64,000 nt of DNA from Paratinospora sagittata (lineage: Eukaryota > Streptophyta > Magnoliopsida > Ranunculales > Menispermaceae): the NCBI GenBank assembly GCA_035771175.1, contig CM069593.1:42655741-42719740 (forward strand), given 5' to 3'. Shown here in pieces: positions 22,301 to 34,300 of this stretch. Both the position numbers and the translations under genes were made by a program. Below the pieces are notes generated by a model. That model was not told the DNA's origin and did not search any database. It worked only from the letters and a program-made list of their open reading frames with translations. Each line of letters opens with the position of its first letter. Positions within the stretch are counted from its first letter, which is position 1.

Positions 22301-25300
22301 ATGTTCAGCCACTCCAGCTTTGCGAGTTTGTTGTGAAGGAAAAGACGGAGGCGAGAATTCTTCATGTTGATATTCCTCATTAACACAACTTTCCGTTTGT
22401 AACGTTTCGTAAGTCTTGTGGAAACTTGTTCCAGACTACTGGAAGTCGTTCATTCACTAGCTGCCATTATCTTGGTGAAAGGAAGATAAAACTTGTGAAG
22501 TACACAAAAATATATTCCTGAATTTTTTTTTTAAGGTTTATGTTTAGCCCGTTGGACAATATTTTCTATTTTCCTCTTGATGTTTATGTCATCATTTCAT
22601 CTAAATTTTTCATTAGCAACAAATTATATATATATATATTATAAATCTTAACTATATATAGATATAGTTATAAAGATATATATATCTAATATATATTTTT
22701 CTTCTCCTAAGTGGTGGCTTTGGGCGGGCCGTTGACCTTTCGCTCTGATACCATTAAATGTCACATCCCGCCCAGACTCACCTAAACCTGCGGAACACTC
22801 ACAGGCGGGGTGCAAATGCATTATAACAATTACCGAGTGCGCAGGTACACAATTTGAGTACAAATTTGATTTCATTAATTTCAGAATGTATTTTGTACAA
22901 AATGTAATTGAGAGAACATCCTCCCAAAATCTCCCTAATAAATAAGCAAGGGGTACAAAATGAGGGCCCAAACACCTCCACCCAATCCACCCTAAACTCT
23001 TGTAAAAATGGTTAACAACGGGGTGAGCTATTGCCCCCAGTGGGTAAAATAGTTCGTGAATATGACAATTAATAAAGAAGACTTCATAATCAAACATCAC
23101 ATATACACAACATAGCATCATAAACAGTACAACGTGGCTTAACAAGAATGTATGCATAACACCGTCTCGTAATGGTTCTGTGATCGTTCATCGCCTTGGG
23201 TTCACGTACAGATATCCATCCCCACGTAATCCTGGGTTCACATTGTACGTCTATCTCTAGAGAAACATCAATAATAGTGAGCACAATTGCTCCAATAACT
23301 ATTCCATATATCACAAACCACTTACATCCCTAGGCGGTTCTTATTTCATGTATGATGACTATGCATGAGCAGGTCTGGTCTTTACTAATATTAGACAAGA
23401 TTTGGCAACGTCTGGTGATACTTATCAGGGTCGGCATCACCACGTGCGTTGTTAGGATGTCCAATATCACTTATACGAGTAGATAACTTTTAAATAGGAC
23501 CAACCAGACCAGTCTCCAGGTCGAGAGGTGGAACACAAGGTCCCGCTTAAATACCAAGTCTTCTAGAGCAGCAAGCTGCCTCTCGTTCACTATTCAAAGT
23601 TACTGAGGACAAGACTAAGTCTGGTTGAGCCAAATTGACCACTAATCCGACGTAGTAACAGTGTAATACATAGATTCCAAATATGAAGGCATAACTATGA
23701 TATGTATAAACATTATACGCAATAATGCAGTGTAAATGAATAATAGACATAATGATAAATGAATGAAAACTTTATTAAAAGTCATAAGACACGCAAACCT
23801 ATGTTTCGCTGCCTACCTTCAGATAATACTTCTTTCCAAAACTGGCGTTTCTTCCCAAGCAGAATCGCTTCGTACCGCAAAGAGAGTCTCAAAAAGAGGA
23901 GAGAGAAAATCACAACAAAAGTGATGGAAACCAACCAAGGAGAGAAAAAGAGAAAAAATAAGTTGTGGTGTGAAAATGAGGGGGCGGGGGAGGTCCTTTT
24001 ATAGAAAAAGACATGCCCGAAGGTTCGGGTGATGCCCCATTTTTTTTTTTTTTTTTGTGTAAACCGGGGTTATTACACAGACGTTGGTGTTCTGGGGTAA
24101 TAGAACACAACAAAGGAGGAATGGAAGGAGAAGAAGAGGGAGAGAAGCGCATTGGGAAGCATTAGAACTAAGAACAATCATACCTAAGGTGTGTACCTTG
24201 GCCACGACACATGATTCCACCCTTTGAGTATTGAATAGACCTGAAAGATCTGGATGATCATCGCTTGTCGAATCTTGGTCAGAGATCTCATCGGACGAAT
24301 TCTCCTCCAATGGTGAGGAGTCAAGGCACATGGAGTCCTTCACCCTTCCTATTTTAGAAAAATCGTCACTACTACATCTTTGTCTAGACAAAGTGACACT
24401 CCTTATTTAGAACCGATGTCTGATGCTTGCCCTGTTTCTTCTTTCCTCTCCTTTTGTATACCTTCAGATTCTTGTCGTGGCCCTGATAATCTGAAGCCGA
24501 CGCCGATCTCCACGGTGAACTCTCTTTTTCACATGATAATTCTAAGGACACTAGATTCTTTACATACGTTATTTCCTATGTTGGCACTAGCTATTTCCTC
24601 CTTAACAATGATTGTAGTTTCATTTGGGCCTTATCTTTTCTATTGAACAACGAATTTTTCTTTCTATGTTATGAGCTTTTGTTTTAACTGGGTAAAACAT
24701 TAAAAGGTAGAATTAGAAACAAACATATTTTAAAAATGGCAAGAGTAGTCCCAATTGAAGAAAATAGATTAAAGGTGGTTTAGAAAATACAACAAAGACC
24801 TCTAGATGTTCTAATTAGGAAGAATGACCTACAAACAATCCATGGTAATTATAGAGGTAGAGGATATCTGAAATAACATTAATAGAAATAATTAAGAAGG
24901 ATATTACTACTTGTAATTTAGATGCCAATTTAGCCCCTTGATAGAGTAGAGTGGAGGAAGCAGATTTATGTGGTCGACCCCCATGTAGTTGGAACTTGGG
25001 AAAAGGCTTAGTTGAGTTGAGTTGAGTATAGGCTCTTGTAGACGATGAGTCTGACTAGTCAGTTTAGCAACAATGACATTTACACTATAGAATATTGGAT
25101 ATTTTACTTGGCCAATAGCCAAAAGCTTGTAAAGTTCTGTCACTTGGCTTTGAATTCTTATGGAGTTGAGAGAGCCTATTTTGATGACTGCATGTGCATA
25201 ATCAGTAAAAATCTCATGATGGAATTTAGGCAAAATACTTTCCAAAAGGTTATTCATTTTCCTCACTTAGTTCTCCCTAGTCATGAAAGATAAAGAATTA

Positions 25301-28300
25301 CCTTCGCATTTTACATTTAAACTTCAAGATATCATAAAATCCTCATTCTTTTGATTAAGCAATATTTTTAAAGTTCAACTTTAAGATATCATATGATCTT
25401 GTATGGTCTTCTTTCTTTATATTGACTTAGCTCTCTCTCTCCCTCTTATCATTTAGGTCCGCATGGCCGGCTTGAAGTGTTATTAGGTCAGCCTGGCAAT
25501 AAGTTTTGTGCAGATTGTGGTTCTCCAGATCCAAAATGGGTGTAGGTTTTTAATGCTAAATCAATGATATCAAAATTTTATTTTATTTTATTTTTGTTTA
25601 CCTTGAATCATGGTTGTGCATGTTATTTGATTTTTGGTTTGGTGTCAATAGTCATTGTGGAAAATAGCTTATTATTTTTGAACATCATTATAATTTTCGT
25701 GAAAATGATTATTTGGGACTTCTCACTAATGCTTTTACTGAATTAGGAAATATGGCGATTCACTCATTATTTTTCAAATAACATTAAAGAACTGATAGCA
25801 TATGGATTGTCTAAAACTAATCATACAAGGTATGTGACAAAATTCACCAAAACTTTAGTGAATTTTATCAATGTCAAACTTATCTAATTAGAGAGTGCCA
25901 GTAATTTTTAAAAATGCAAAAAGTTCACCAAAGTTTGATAAAAGTTTGATTTTTCAATTAGAAAATGCAAAAATTTAATACAAAATTTGATTAAGAATCC
26001 ACCATTTTTTATTTCACCAACCAAATAGCAGCTAGAAAGAAAATTATAAGAGAAAAACTTAAAATGCACTGAAAGAGTTCCCGAAGACATCTTTTAAATT
26101 TTAATTCCCATACAACTTGATAAAAAAAAAAATGTAATTTGATAATAAGCTAATAAATTAAATGGTAGAATGCCAAACTAGCAAATTATATAGTCAAGAA
26201 GCAAACCACCAAAAAATTGAAAACCAAAACACTAAAACGAGATTAGGATTGAAAGCCATCATTTCAAATTTCGTCAACTCACTTAACAATATTAAGTTTT
26301 TAGGGTCATTTACGAATTTTTTATTTATTAAAAGTGTTTATTTGTATTTGTTTGAGCATGTATGATAAGAAATCTTGATATTTTAGCATTCATGCAAAAT
26401 CTCTCTAAACTTCTCTATTTTCACAATTGTTTACAAAAATTCTATATGTTATTTTAAACTTCCCCAAATTAGTTCTAATTATTGAGTGATTGAAGTCAAG
26501 GGAAAAATTGAATTTTATCCTTGCTGATAAAAAATGTCCAACTGCATCATAGTGTTGGCGACTAAGAGCTTTGTAGCCATAACCAATAATACATAGGGAT
26601 GAAAAATTACTACCATATTCAACTAAAATGAACTTATCTATAAAAGCATTTGCTTGGATGAATATAGTCTTGATTAAAACAACTATGAATTTTGCATTTT
26701 TTAGGAGAACTTTCCGTTACATACTTGCATTTCTCCTTTTTCAAATTCAAGCTTTTGTTTGCCTCAGAAAATTAGTTAACATTTCTGAGAATTTGCAATA
26801 TATTGGACTTTAGATGTTGAAATCTAACTTGCATCAAAGAGAAACAACTTGAGTAAATAGAGTGCAGAGATATATTATTGTAAACATTCCAATTGATCTT
26901 GGAAGTAGTCATAAGTAGGCTTGATTTGGAAAAATCAAATCATAAGATAGACCTTGAACCTTAGATTAGAGTAGAGACATTGATTATCTATTATCGAGAA
27001 CATTCAAACGGGTTTAGAAAGCTCTTGTTGCCTTTTTGTCCTTTTGTAATTTGTTAGTTAGACTATCCATAAATCCGTATTTGGAAATTAGTATTCTTGG
27101 CATGTTCTGTATTGCCTTCTCATGAGCTTTTATTTTGGAGTTTTCTTCTGCTTCATATGGGTTGGCTTATTTATGACATGAAGAAAGACTTCCAAAAAAA
27201 TGTCATGATTATGAATTTGTGTTTTACTGCTTAAGTGGTCCTCATTTCTTAAGGGTATAGAGGCTTGCTTTTGTGTTCTTTATTTCAATGATGGGGGTAT
27301 TTTAGAGCAAGTCAGTTTAAAGCTCATTTATTGCTAATTTGGTATTCTTTTCCTTTTTTTTATTCAATTGGCTACCTCGACCTCTATGATACATTTACAT
27401 GTTTGGCTTTATAATAAAACTTTGTCGTACTCATAGAAGAAACAAGTTTTTATCTTATTTACTTTATTTTGATGATCAGTATGTTAATACATAATTGCGT
27501 CAGTCTTTTGATAATAGTATGAGTTATAATAATTAGTATATTTTTCTGAAAGTTTATTTATCTTGATTTTATTTGAGGAAAACAAAGTGTGCTTGGATAG
27601 CATCCATTTATATAACAGCTATGTAGCATTTCCAATTTACAAAGATCCAAATCCGTCTCCTTCATAGTGTAGCAAACACAGATTCTTCCATTATTTGCTT
27701 TACATATCCAATCCTTCTTTCACTTTTATTCACATGTTCTCTAACTAAATTAGTTTTTGGGAATCAGGTCTTTAAGTTTTGGGGCCTTTATTTGTATTAA
27801 GTGCTCTGGTGTTCATCGAAGTCTTGGGGTGCATATATCAAAGGTATGAAAATGTGAACTTGATTTAATTATATTGAAAAATGAAAGTACTTCCAATTTA
27901 CTTTCACAATACTGAAATTTATTTATGAAATGCATAAAGCAGTGTAGTCAAGGATTGAAAGTTTAACTTTGCCCTATTAAAATTCATGATTAAGGTATGA
28001 AAATTCAATATAGCATAGAGAACTTTTTTGAATGTTCTCCATCTTGGAGAGGTTCAGAAACTCATGTCTTTTAGAATATGCAAAAAAAAAAGAAGAAGCA
28101 TATTTATTCTTTTAAAAATATTAAAGGATAATTTTTTTCATGAGATTGAGCTTCAATCTTAAAATGCCTAAATTTAAAGGATATTATTGTTTGCTTTATT
28201 TAATTTCCTTTCTCCACTTAACTTTATCAAGGACTAAATCTATAGTTATATTATAAATGGCTATATCTTCTTTAATTATCTTTAATCATGTTATTTTAGG

Positions 28301-31300
28301 TCTTCTCTTCCTCTATTAATAAAAAAAGTTGTACCTAATGCACGAGACTTTTGCCATTATGGATTCAAGGAAAGGGACAATGTATGCAACCTTACCTCCA
28401 TATTGGAGAGGTTGGTCCATTGACCTCAACTCACAATGGAGCAACCTCAATTGTTGCACCCAAGGATCAAAAATTTGATTTCGACTTGACTTCGGTTACT
28501 TGAAAATTGGAATTAATTTGGAGAAGTTTAATTTGACATGGAGAATTTTTGTAAAAATTCGCTAAATTAAAGAATTTTTGTATATATGCTGAAATATCTA
28601 GATTTATTGTAGTATAAGCTAAAAACTAATATAAATAGACACTTTTAATACATAAAAATACCAATAAGTGACTTAACAAAATTAATGTTGGTAAGTGGGT
28701 TAATGAATTTGAAATGGTGGCTTTTGGTCTTAATTCTTTTTCTTTGTTTTGATATTTAATTTTGTGGTGGCTTGTTTCTCGGCTATATACTTTGCTAGTT
28801 TGAATTCCACCATGCTTAATTTATTAGTTTATTATTTAAATGTATTATTTTTTAATCTTGTTTTATAAGAGTTAACTAAAAGAAGATGGCTTTGGAAACT
28901 TTTTTAATTTATTTTTAAGTTTTTATCTTATTTCAACTTTATTATTTTTTGCTTCTTTTCTTTTCTTTTTGGTAAAACATATCTTATAAACTATATAATT
29001 TGTTAGCTTGTTAAATTATTTTTTAAAATTTATATTGCTATGTTGGTTGATGAAGTTGAAAATAATACATAATTATTGGTATTTTTTTGTTTGCTATTGT
29101 GAAATAACATTTCTTTACTTCTCTGTCGAATTTCATCGAATTTTGTTAAATTTTATCAAATTTTTTGTTGAATTTTTGCAATTTTGAATTGAAAAATAGA
29201 AATTTTATCAAAGTTTATCGAATTTTGTCAAATGTTTTGAATTTTATAGAATTATTTCGACAAATTTTTGTATTTTTTATTTGACATCCACTTCGCACTT
29301 CGGTGGTAAAAAAAAGGGAAAAAATTCGTGGAAGTCCGTCAAATTTCGGAGAATTTTTGAATCATGGTTGCACCAAGGCACACTCTTCTTCTTCCTCTAT
29401 AGTGACAATTAGTTGTCAATGAGTCACTGCTCCTACTTGATGCATTTAATGTTCTTGATTGCATGTGTGAACCATCTTAATGGCATTAGCATATCTTTTA
29501 TTTTATTTCCAAATGGGCTATTATTACCGTTTTTTGAATATGTTCATTTTTATTTTAATCTTTTAATGGTGTAAGTTTGCTAGTTGGAGGTGTAGACAAC
29601 ATTGACCTATTTAAGAGAAAAAAACTTTCAATTTATTCAAATGAAATGTAGTTAATTCTTAAAAACTAAAATATATTGTTACAATAATCCTGCGCCTCGA
29701 GGCAAGATATATTGCTAGTTGGGGGAGAAGACAACATTGACCTATTTAAGAGAAAAAAGCTTCAATTTACGCAAATGAACTAGAAGGTAATTTTAAAAAC
29801 TACTATTTTGTTATAATAATCTAAACAACTATAATCATAAATTTATTTTAGAAAATATAATTTTAATATGCAAAAACTTAGGCTTAAGCCTCATTGTGCC
29901 TCGAGGCGTACGCCCCAACACAGTGAGGCGTAAGCCTCATAGTTGACCTTGAGGCTTAAGCCTCAAGGCATTTTTTGAGCGCCACAACTTGAGGCATGCC
30001 TCAAGGTGTACGCCTCATTCAATTTTTAAAAGTTAAAACAATGGGTGCAACACATATTTGTCTAAACATTTGCATTTTCGTTACACTAATTTTTTAACAT
30101 ATTGTTTCATATTGCCCAATATTTTGTTCCATAAAGCATGACTAGGCCTAATAACGGGTCTTTGACTTTCAAATTTAATAGGATACATCAATTATATAAT
30201 ATTTTAAAAGCAGCAGATTTTTGCTACTTGGAACTCTTAAGAAATTGTGTTTTGACCAAATAAAATAACATAGATATTAGTAGGTGGTGATCTTAGTCGC
30301 CATCCAAATCAATATTACAGAATGCATGAAGATTTAAAGGAGAATTTTTATGAAGTTCCATGAAAGATTGTACCTTTCAAGTACATAGCTTGAGATTTGA
30401 CAGTGATCGAGTGATTCATTGTATATTGATGGATACTGAGAAAGTTTGTTGACAACAAGGGCTATCATTATATCAAGACAACCAATAGAGAGCTATTGGA
30501 AATTTCATGTCACACGTCCATCCTCGGTTGCATTAGTCAAATTAGATTCATCAACAATGACAAGGAGGAGCCTCACGGTGTTTGAAGTTCCTTGACCCCA
30601 AGCAAAGAAGTTTTCTCTAGCAAGTCATGGATGTATTTACTTTGAGATAGAAGGAACCTTTGTGCGCGTGGGAGTGACCTCAACTCCAAGAAAATTATGT
30701 AATGGACCAATATCCGCTTAAATGGAAAATTTATCAGTGTAGAGACACATATTGTTGATTAGAGACCCGTTGTTATCTATCAATATGAGATCATCCGCAT
30801 AAACTAATAGATAAGATTCATAAGAATATGGTCACCATGAGAGTAGATAAACAATGAGATATCAGAATGAAAATTTTGGAACCTTGTGGATAATAAGAAA
30901 CTTTTCAGCTCCATAGACCATGCCTGCACCACTTGCTTGAGACCATAAGGAGCCTTTTTCAGCTGCACATATGATTGGGATGAATGAGCTTGGCGATTGA
31001 GACATATAGACCACCTCATTGTGATTACCATAGAGGAGCCTCGCGGTGTTTGAAGTTCCTTGACCCCAAGCAAAGAAGTTTTCTCTAGCAAGTCATGGAT
31101 GTATTTACTTTGAGATAGAAGGAACCTTTGTGGGCGTGGGAGTGACCTCAACTCCAAGAAAATTATGTAATGGACCAAGATCCGCTTAAATGCCTTTTTC
31201 AGCTGCACATATGATTGGGATGAATGAGCTTGGCGATTGAGACATATAGACCACCTCATTGTGATTACCATAGAGGAAAGCTTTGTTGACTTCCAATTGA

Positions 31301-34300
31301 TGGAGAGACCAATTGATGGAAAGAACAATACAGAGAACCACACGAATTGTTGTAGGCTAGGCAACTGCCAACTGGAATGAATGTATATGTGTAGTCAAGG
31401 CTAGGATGTTGGTGAAAGCCCTGGGCAACAAGTCGAGCTTTGTAATTAATACGAAAAGCCCATGGAAACCAATTAAATTATCTGAAGAAGAGGTACAAGT
31501 ATCCATGTACCATTATGAATGGGGCATCAAAATCTTCCGACATTGTGGCTTTCCATTCATTGCTTCTAAGAGCTTGTGAGACAAGTTGTTCAATGGGCTC
31601 CCAACAATATGTGACTTGGCATTAAAGGAAAATGACTTCTTTGGTTTGAAAGTATTATTTCATGATATGGTGACAATATGACATGGTTGGACGGATTTGG
31701 GAGTTGCAACAATAACCACATGTTAGGAGAGGTCTCACTTGGTATATTATCGTTATATAAGGAATCTACACATGTAGGATGAGATGGAAAGCTTGATGTG
31801 GCTGGCTCTTTCATGGATGGAAATATGGGTGATTAATTGGAAGGTGCAATGGAGTTTGATGTGGGTTTGTGAGAGGTTAGTTGATTTGTATGGGAAAGTG
31901 GAGAAAGTTGGGGAGAGGGATTTGTGTGTTATAAATTGGGTGGCCATCTATAGTTGGAAGAGTTGGACATGGAAATGAGAGTGTCTATGGAATGAGATAA
32001 TTGTGGATTTGAGGAATTAAAAAAGGGAAGTGAGTCATTTGGGAAAGCCTGTGCATGAATGGGAGTGGATTTGAAATGAGATAATTGTGAATTTGACAAA
32101 TTAAAGAAAGTGGTCATTTGGAAAACACGTGCATGAATGGGAGGATTTGGAGCGTTGAAAAATGAAGGGAAATTATTGAGTAGTGACGTCTAAAAGGAAG
32201 AATTTTAAGCAGTAACATGTGTTGAATTTTGTTCAAAAGAGGGAATTTGGAAATATATTTTCAACAAAGTCAACGTGTCTAGAGATAAAAATGCGACGTG
32301 TCTTTGGATCGAAGCATTGTGATACACTATAAGTATTAAAGTACCCAAGAAAAACACAAGGCCTAGATTGTTCTTCTAGTTTGTGTTTTGTGTAAGATTT
32401 TAACCAAGGATAGCACACATCGAAAGACATGTATTTCATGTGATTAGGAAATTGACCACATAATTTTCAAAAGTAGATTAGTGGTTGAGATTTGGAATTG
32501 GATCTGCTGAATTAAATAAATAATGATGATAAAAGAATTGGACCATAAATGTAATGCTAGAGAAGTTTGGTTCGAAAGTGTCAAACTAGTTTCTCAATGC
32601 AATGATATCGCAGGTATCGCTATTTAGTGATACCATTATGCTCAGGAGTTTTAAGGGGATTTGAGAAAATGTGTTAATCCATGAGATTCTATGAATGATT
32701 TTAGTGAAATAAATTCCCTAGCAACATCCAAATAATAATTGGGAATTGGAAAGATTAATTTGAATTTTGCAAACACTTTGTACGATCAACAAAAATTACT
32801 TAGTAACAAAAACCATAAGTAATATCAATTCAAGAGGTGTGTTATTTGAGAATGGCAAATGAAATGGAAGTTTATGTATTCTAGTGCACTTGCAGGCACT
32901 ACAAGCGCGTCCACTATAAATGGAAGAAGAAAAAGGCAAACTTTTGGGAAGAAACAACATGTTGAAGAATTTTATTAGAGGGATGACCGAGATGATTGTG
33001 CCATTGGGGAAATGAAGCTCCAAATTGGCAAGTGCAAGGACAGGTTTGGAGGGTGGAATTGTAGTAGACGATCATTTATAAACTCCATATCTATTCGGCC
33101 CTTGCATGAGCGATATCCTTGTTTGTGATCCTTCACCACAAAAAGAAGAGTGTGGGAATTCTATAGAAACTTGATTAGAGCTACAAAATGCTGACACAGA
33201 TAAGAAGGGTTTTTTTTTTTTTTTTTTTTCCATATTGGAACACAAAACTTATAAGAAAGTAAGAGTCATTTAGATGAAGAAAGTAATGATAATGGGACTA
33301 GTGTGGTAATTTGGAGGTCATTACCATCACCAATCACTATATCATCGATACCATCATAGTCTAAATGGAGAGGGAGATTTTTGAGATCAGAAGTCATGTG
33401 CTGAGAGGCCCCTAAATCAATAAGCTAGTTGGAATTAGAAGCATTGGGTATAGTAGCATAATGAGCCTGAGGTTGAGAGCTAGGGTGAGGAGTCGGATAT
33501 GAGTATTGACGGTTAAATGGTGATGGATATGCTGGTGGAAGTTGCAGTTGGGTGAGCCATTGAGAGGGGCAAAACTGAGGTTATCTTTTGGCATTTTGTC
33601 CCTGTTGGTCACATATTTGACAACAACCCTTGTACAGCTTGGGGTTTGAGTTTTTTTCTTTCCTTTATTTTTTTTTTTTTTTTATTGTTGTTGGAGTTTC
33701 GACCATGCTTGTGTTTGATTTCCACCAGAGTTATTGGAGTGATTTTGCTTATTGTTGCCTTTGTTGTTTTTTCTTGGCTTATTTGTGAAGTTGGCCGTAA
33801 TAATGGAGTCATTGAACATGACTCCCTTGAGAAGAGTCTCATGCTCACAAAGTTTGTCATGGGGTTCTTCAAAACCGTTAAAGGTGTATCTTGCACGGAT
33901 GGCATTAGAAATCTCCTTGAACTCTGGATATAGTCTATAAAGAATGTGAAAACAAGATAATCATCAGCTAGAGGTGAATTGATGAGAGAAAATTCATCAA
34001 CTAAACTCTTGGCCTTTTGCATGTAAGCAATTATACTTTGCATTCCTTGAGAAAGATATGTGAGTTCTTCCTCTACATGATATATGAATTGCTCCAGTTT
34101 TCAAAGTTAATATTAAAAGAAAATGAGCACATACGACCAGTCAAGGCTTCCAAACAATAAATTTTTTAACCATAGAAAAGGAAACTAGTAGAAACTTGAC
34201 AAATAAATGCAAAGGTGTTAAGTGTAACCATTTGTATGCTCTCACCATCTCTAGTAACTTTTAAGTTTTTTACTTTTTCAGCTATATTTGATAAGGCTCC

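Larger units (their letters stand above)
13313..24076 (-). mobile_element. Nearly complete Ty3/Gypsy chromovirus (Tekay-like) retrotransposon
   Basis: The minus-strand order is 5' LTR (22759-24076), PBS, extra ORF, three stem-loops, gag, protease, RT, RNase H, integrase, chromodomain-like tail, PPT, 3' LTR (13313-14718). Flanking 5-mers are CAGAT (13308-13312) and CAGAC (24077-24081), a target duplication with one mismatch. It sits inside an older LINE in intron 1 of the AGD11-type gene, antisense to it. Frameshifts in gag and pol and a lost integrase glutamate mean it is no longer autonomous. The clade is inferred from domain order, tRNA-iMet PBS and C-terminal chromodomain-like block. Confidence 0.93.

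Noticed and set aside
31784..31978. Tryptophan-rich 64-codon plus-strand ORF
   Set aside because: Antisense of decayed Copia sequence; Trp richness comes from CCA codons on the other strand.
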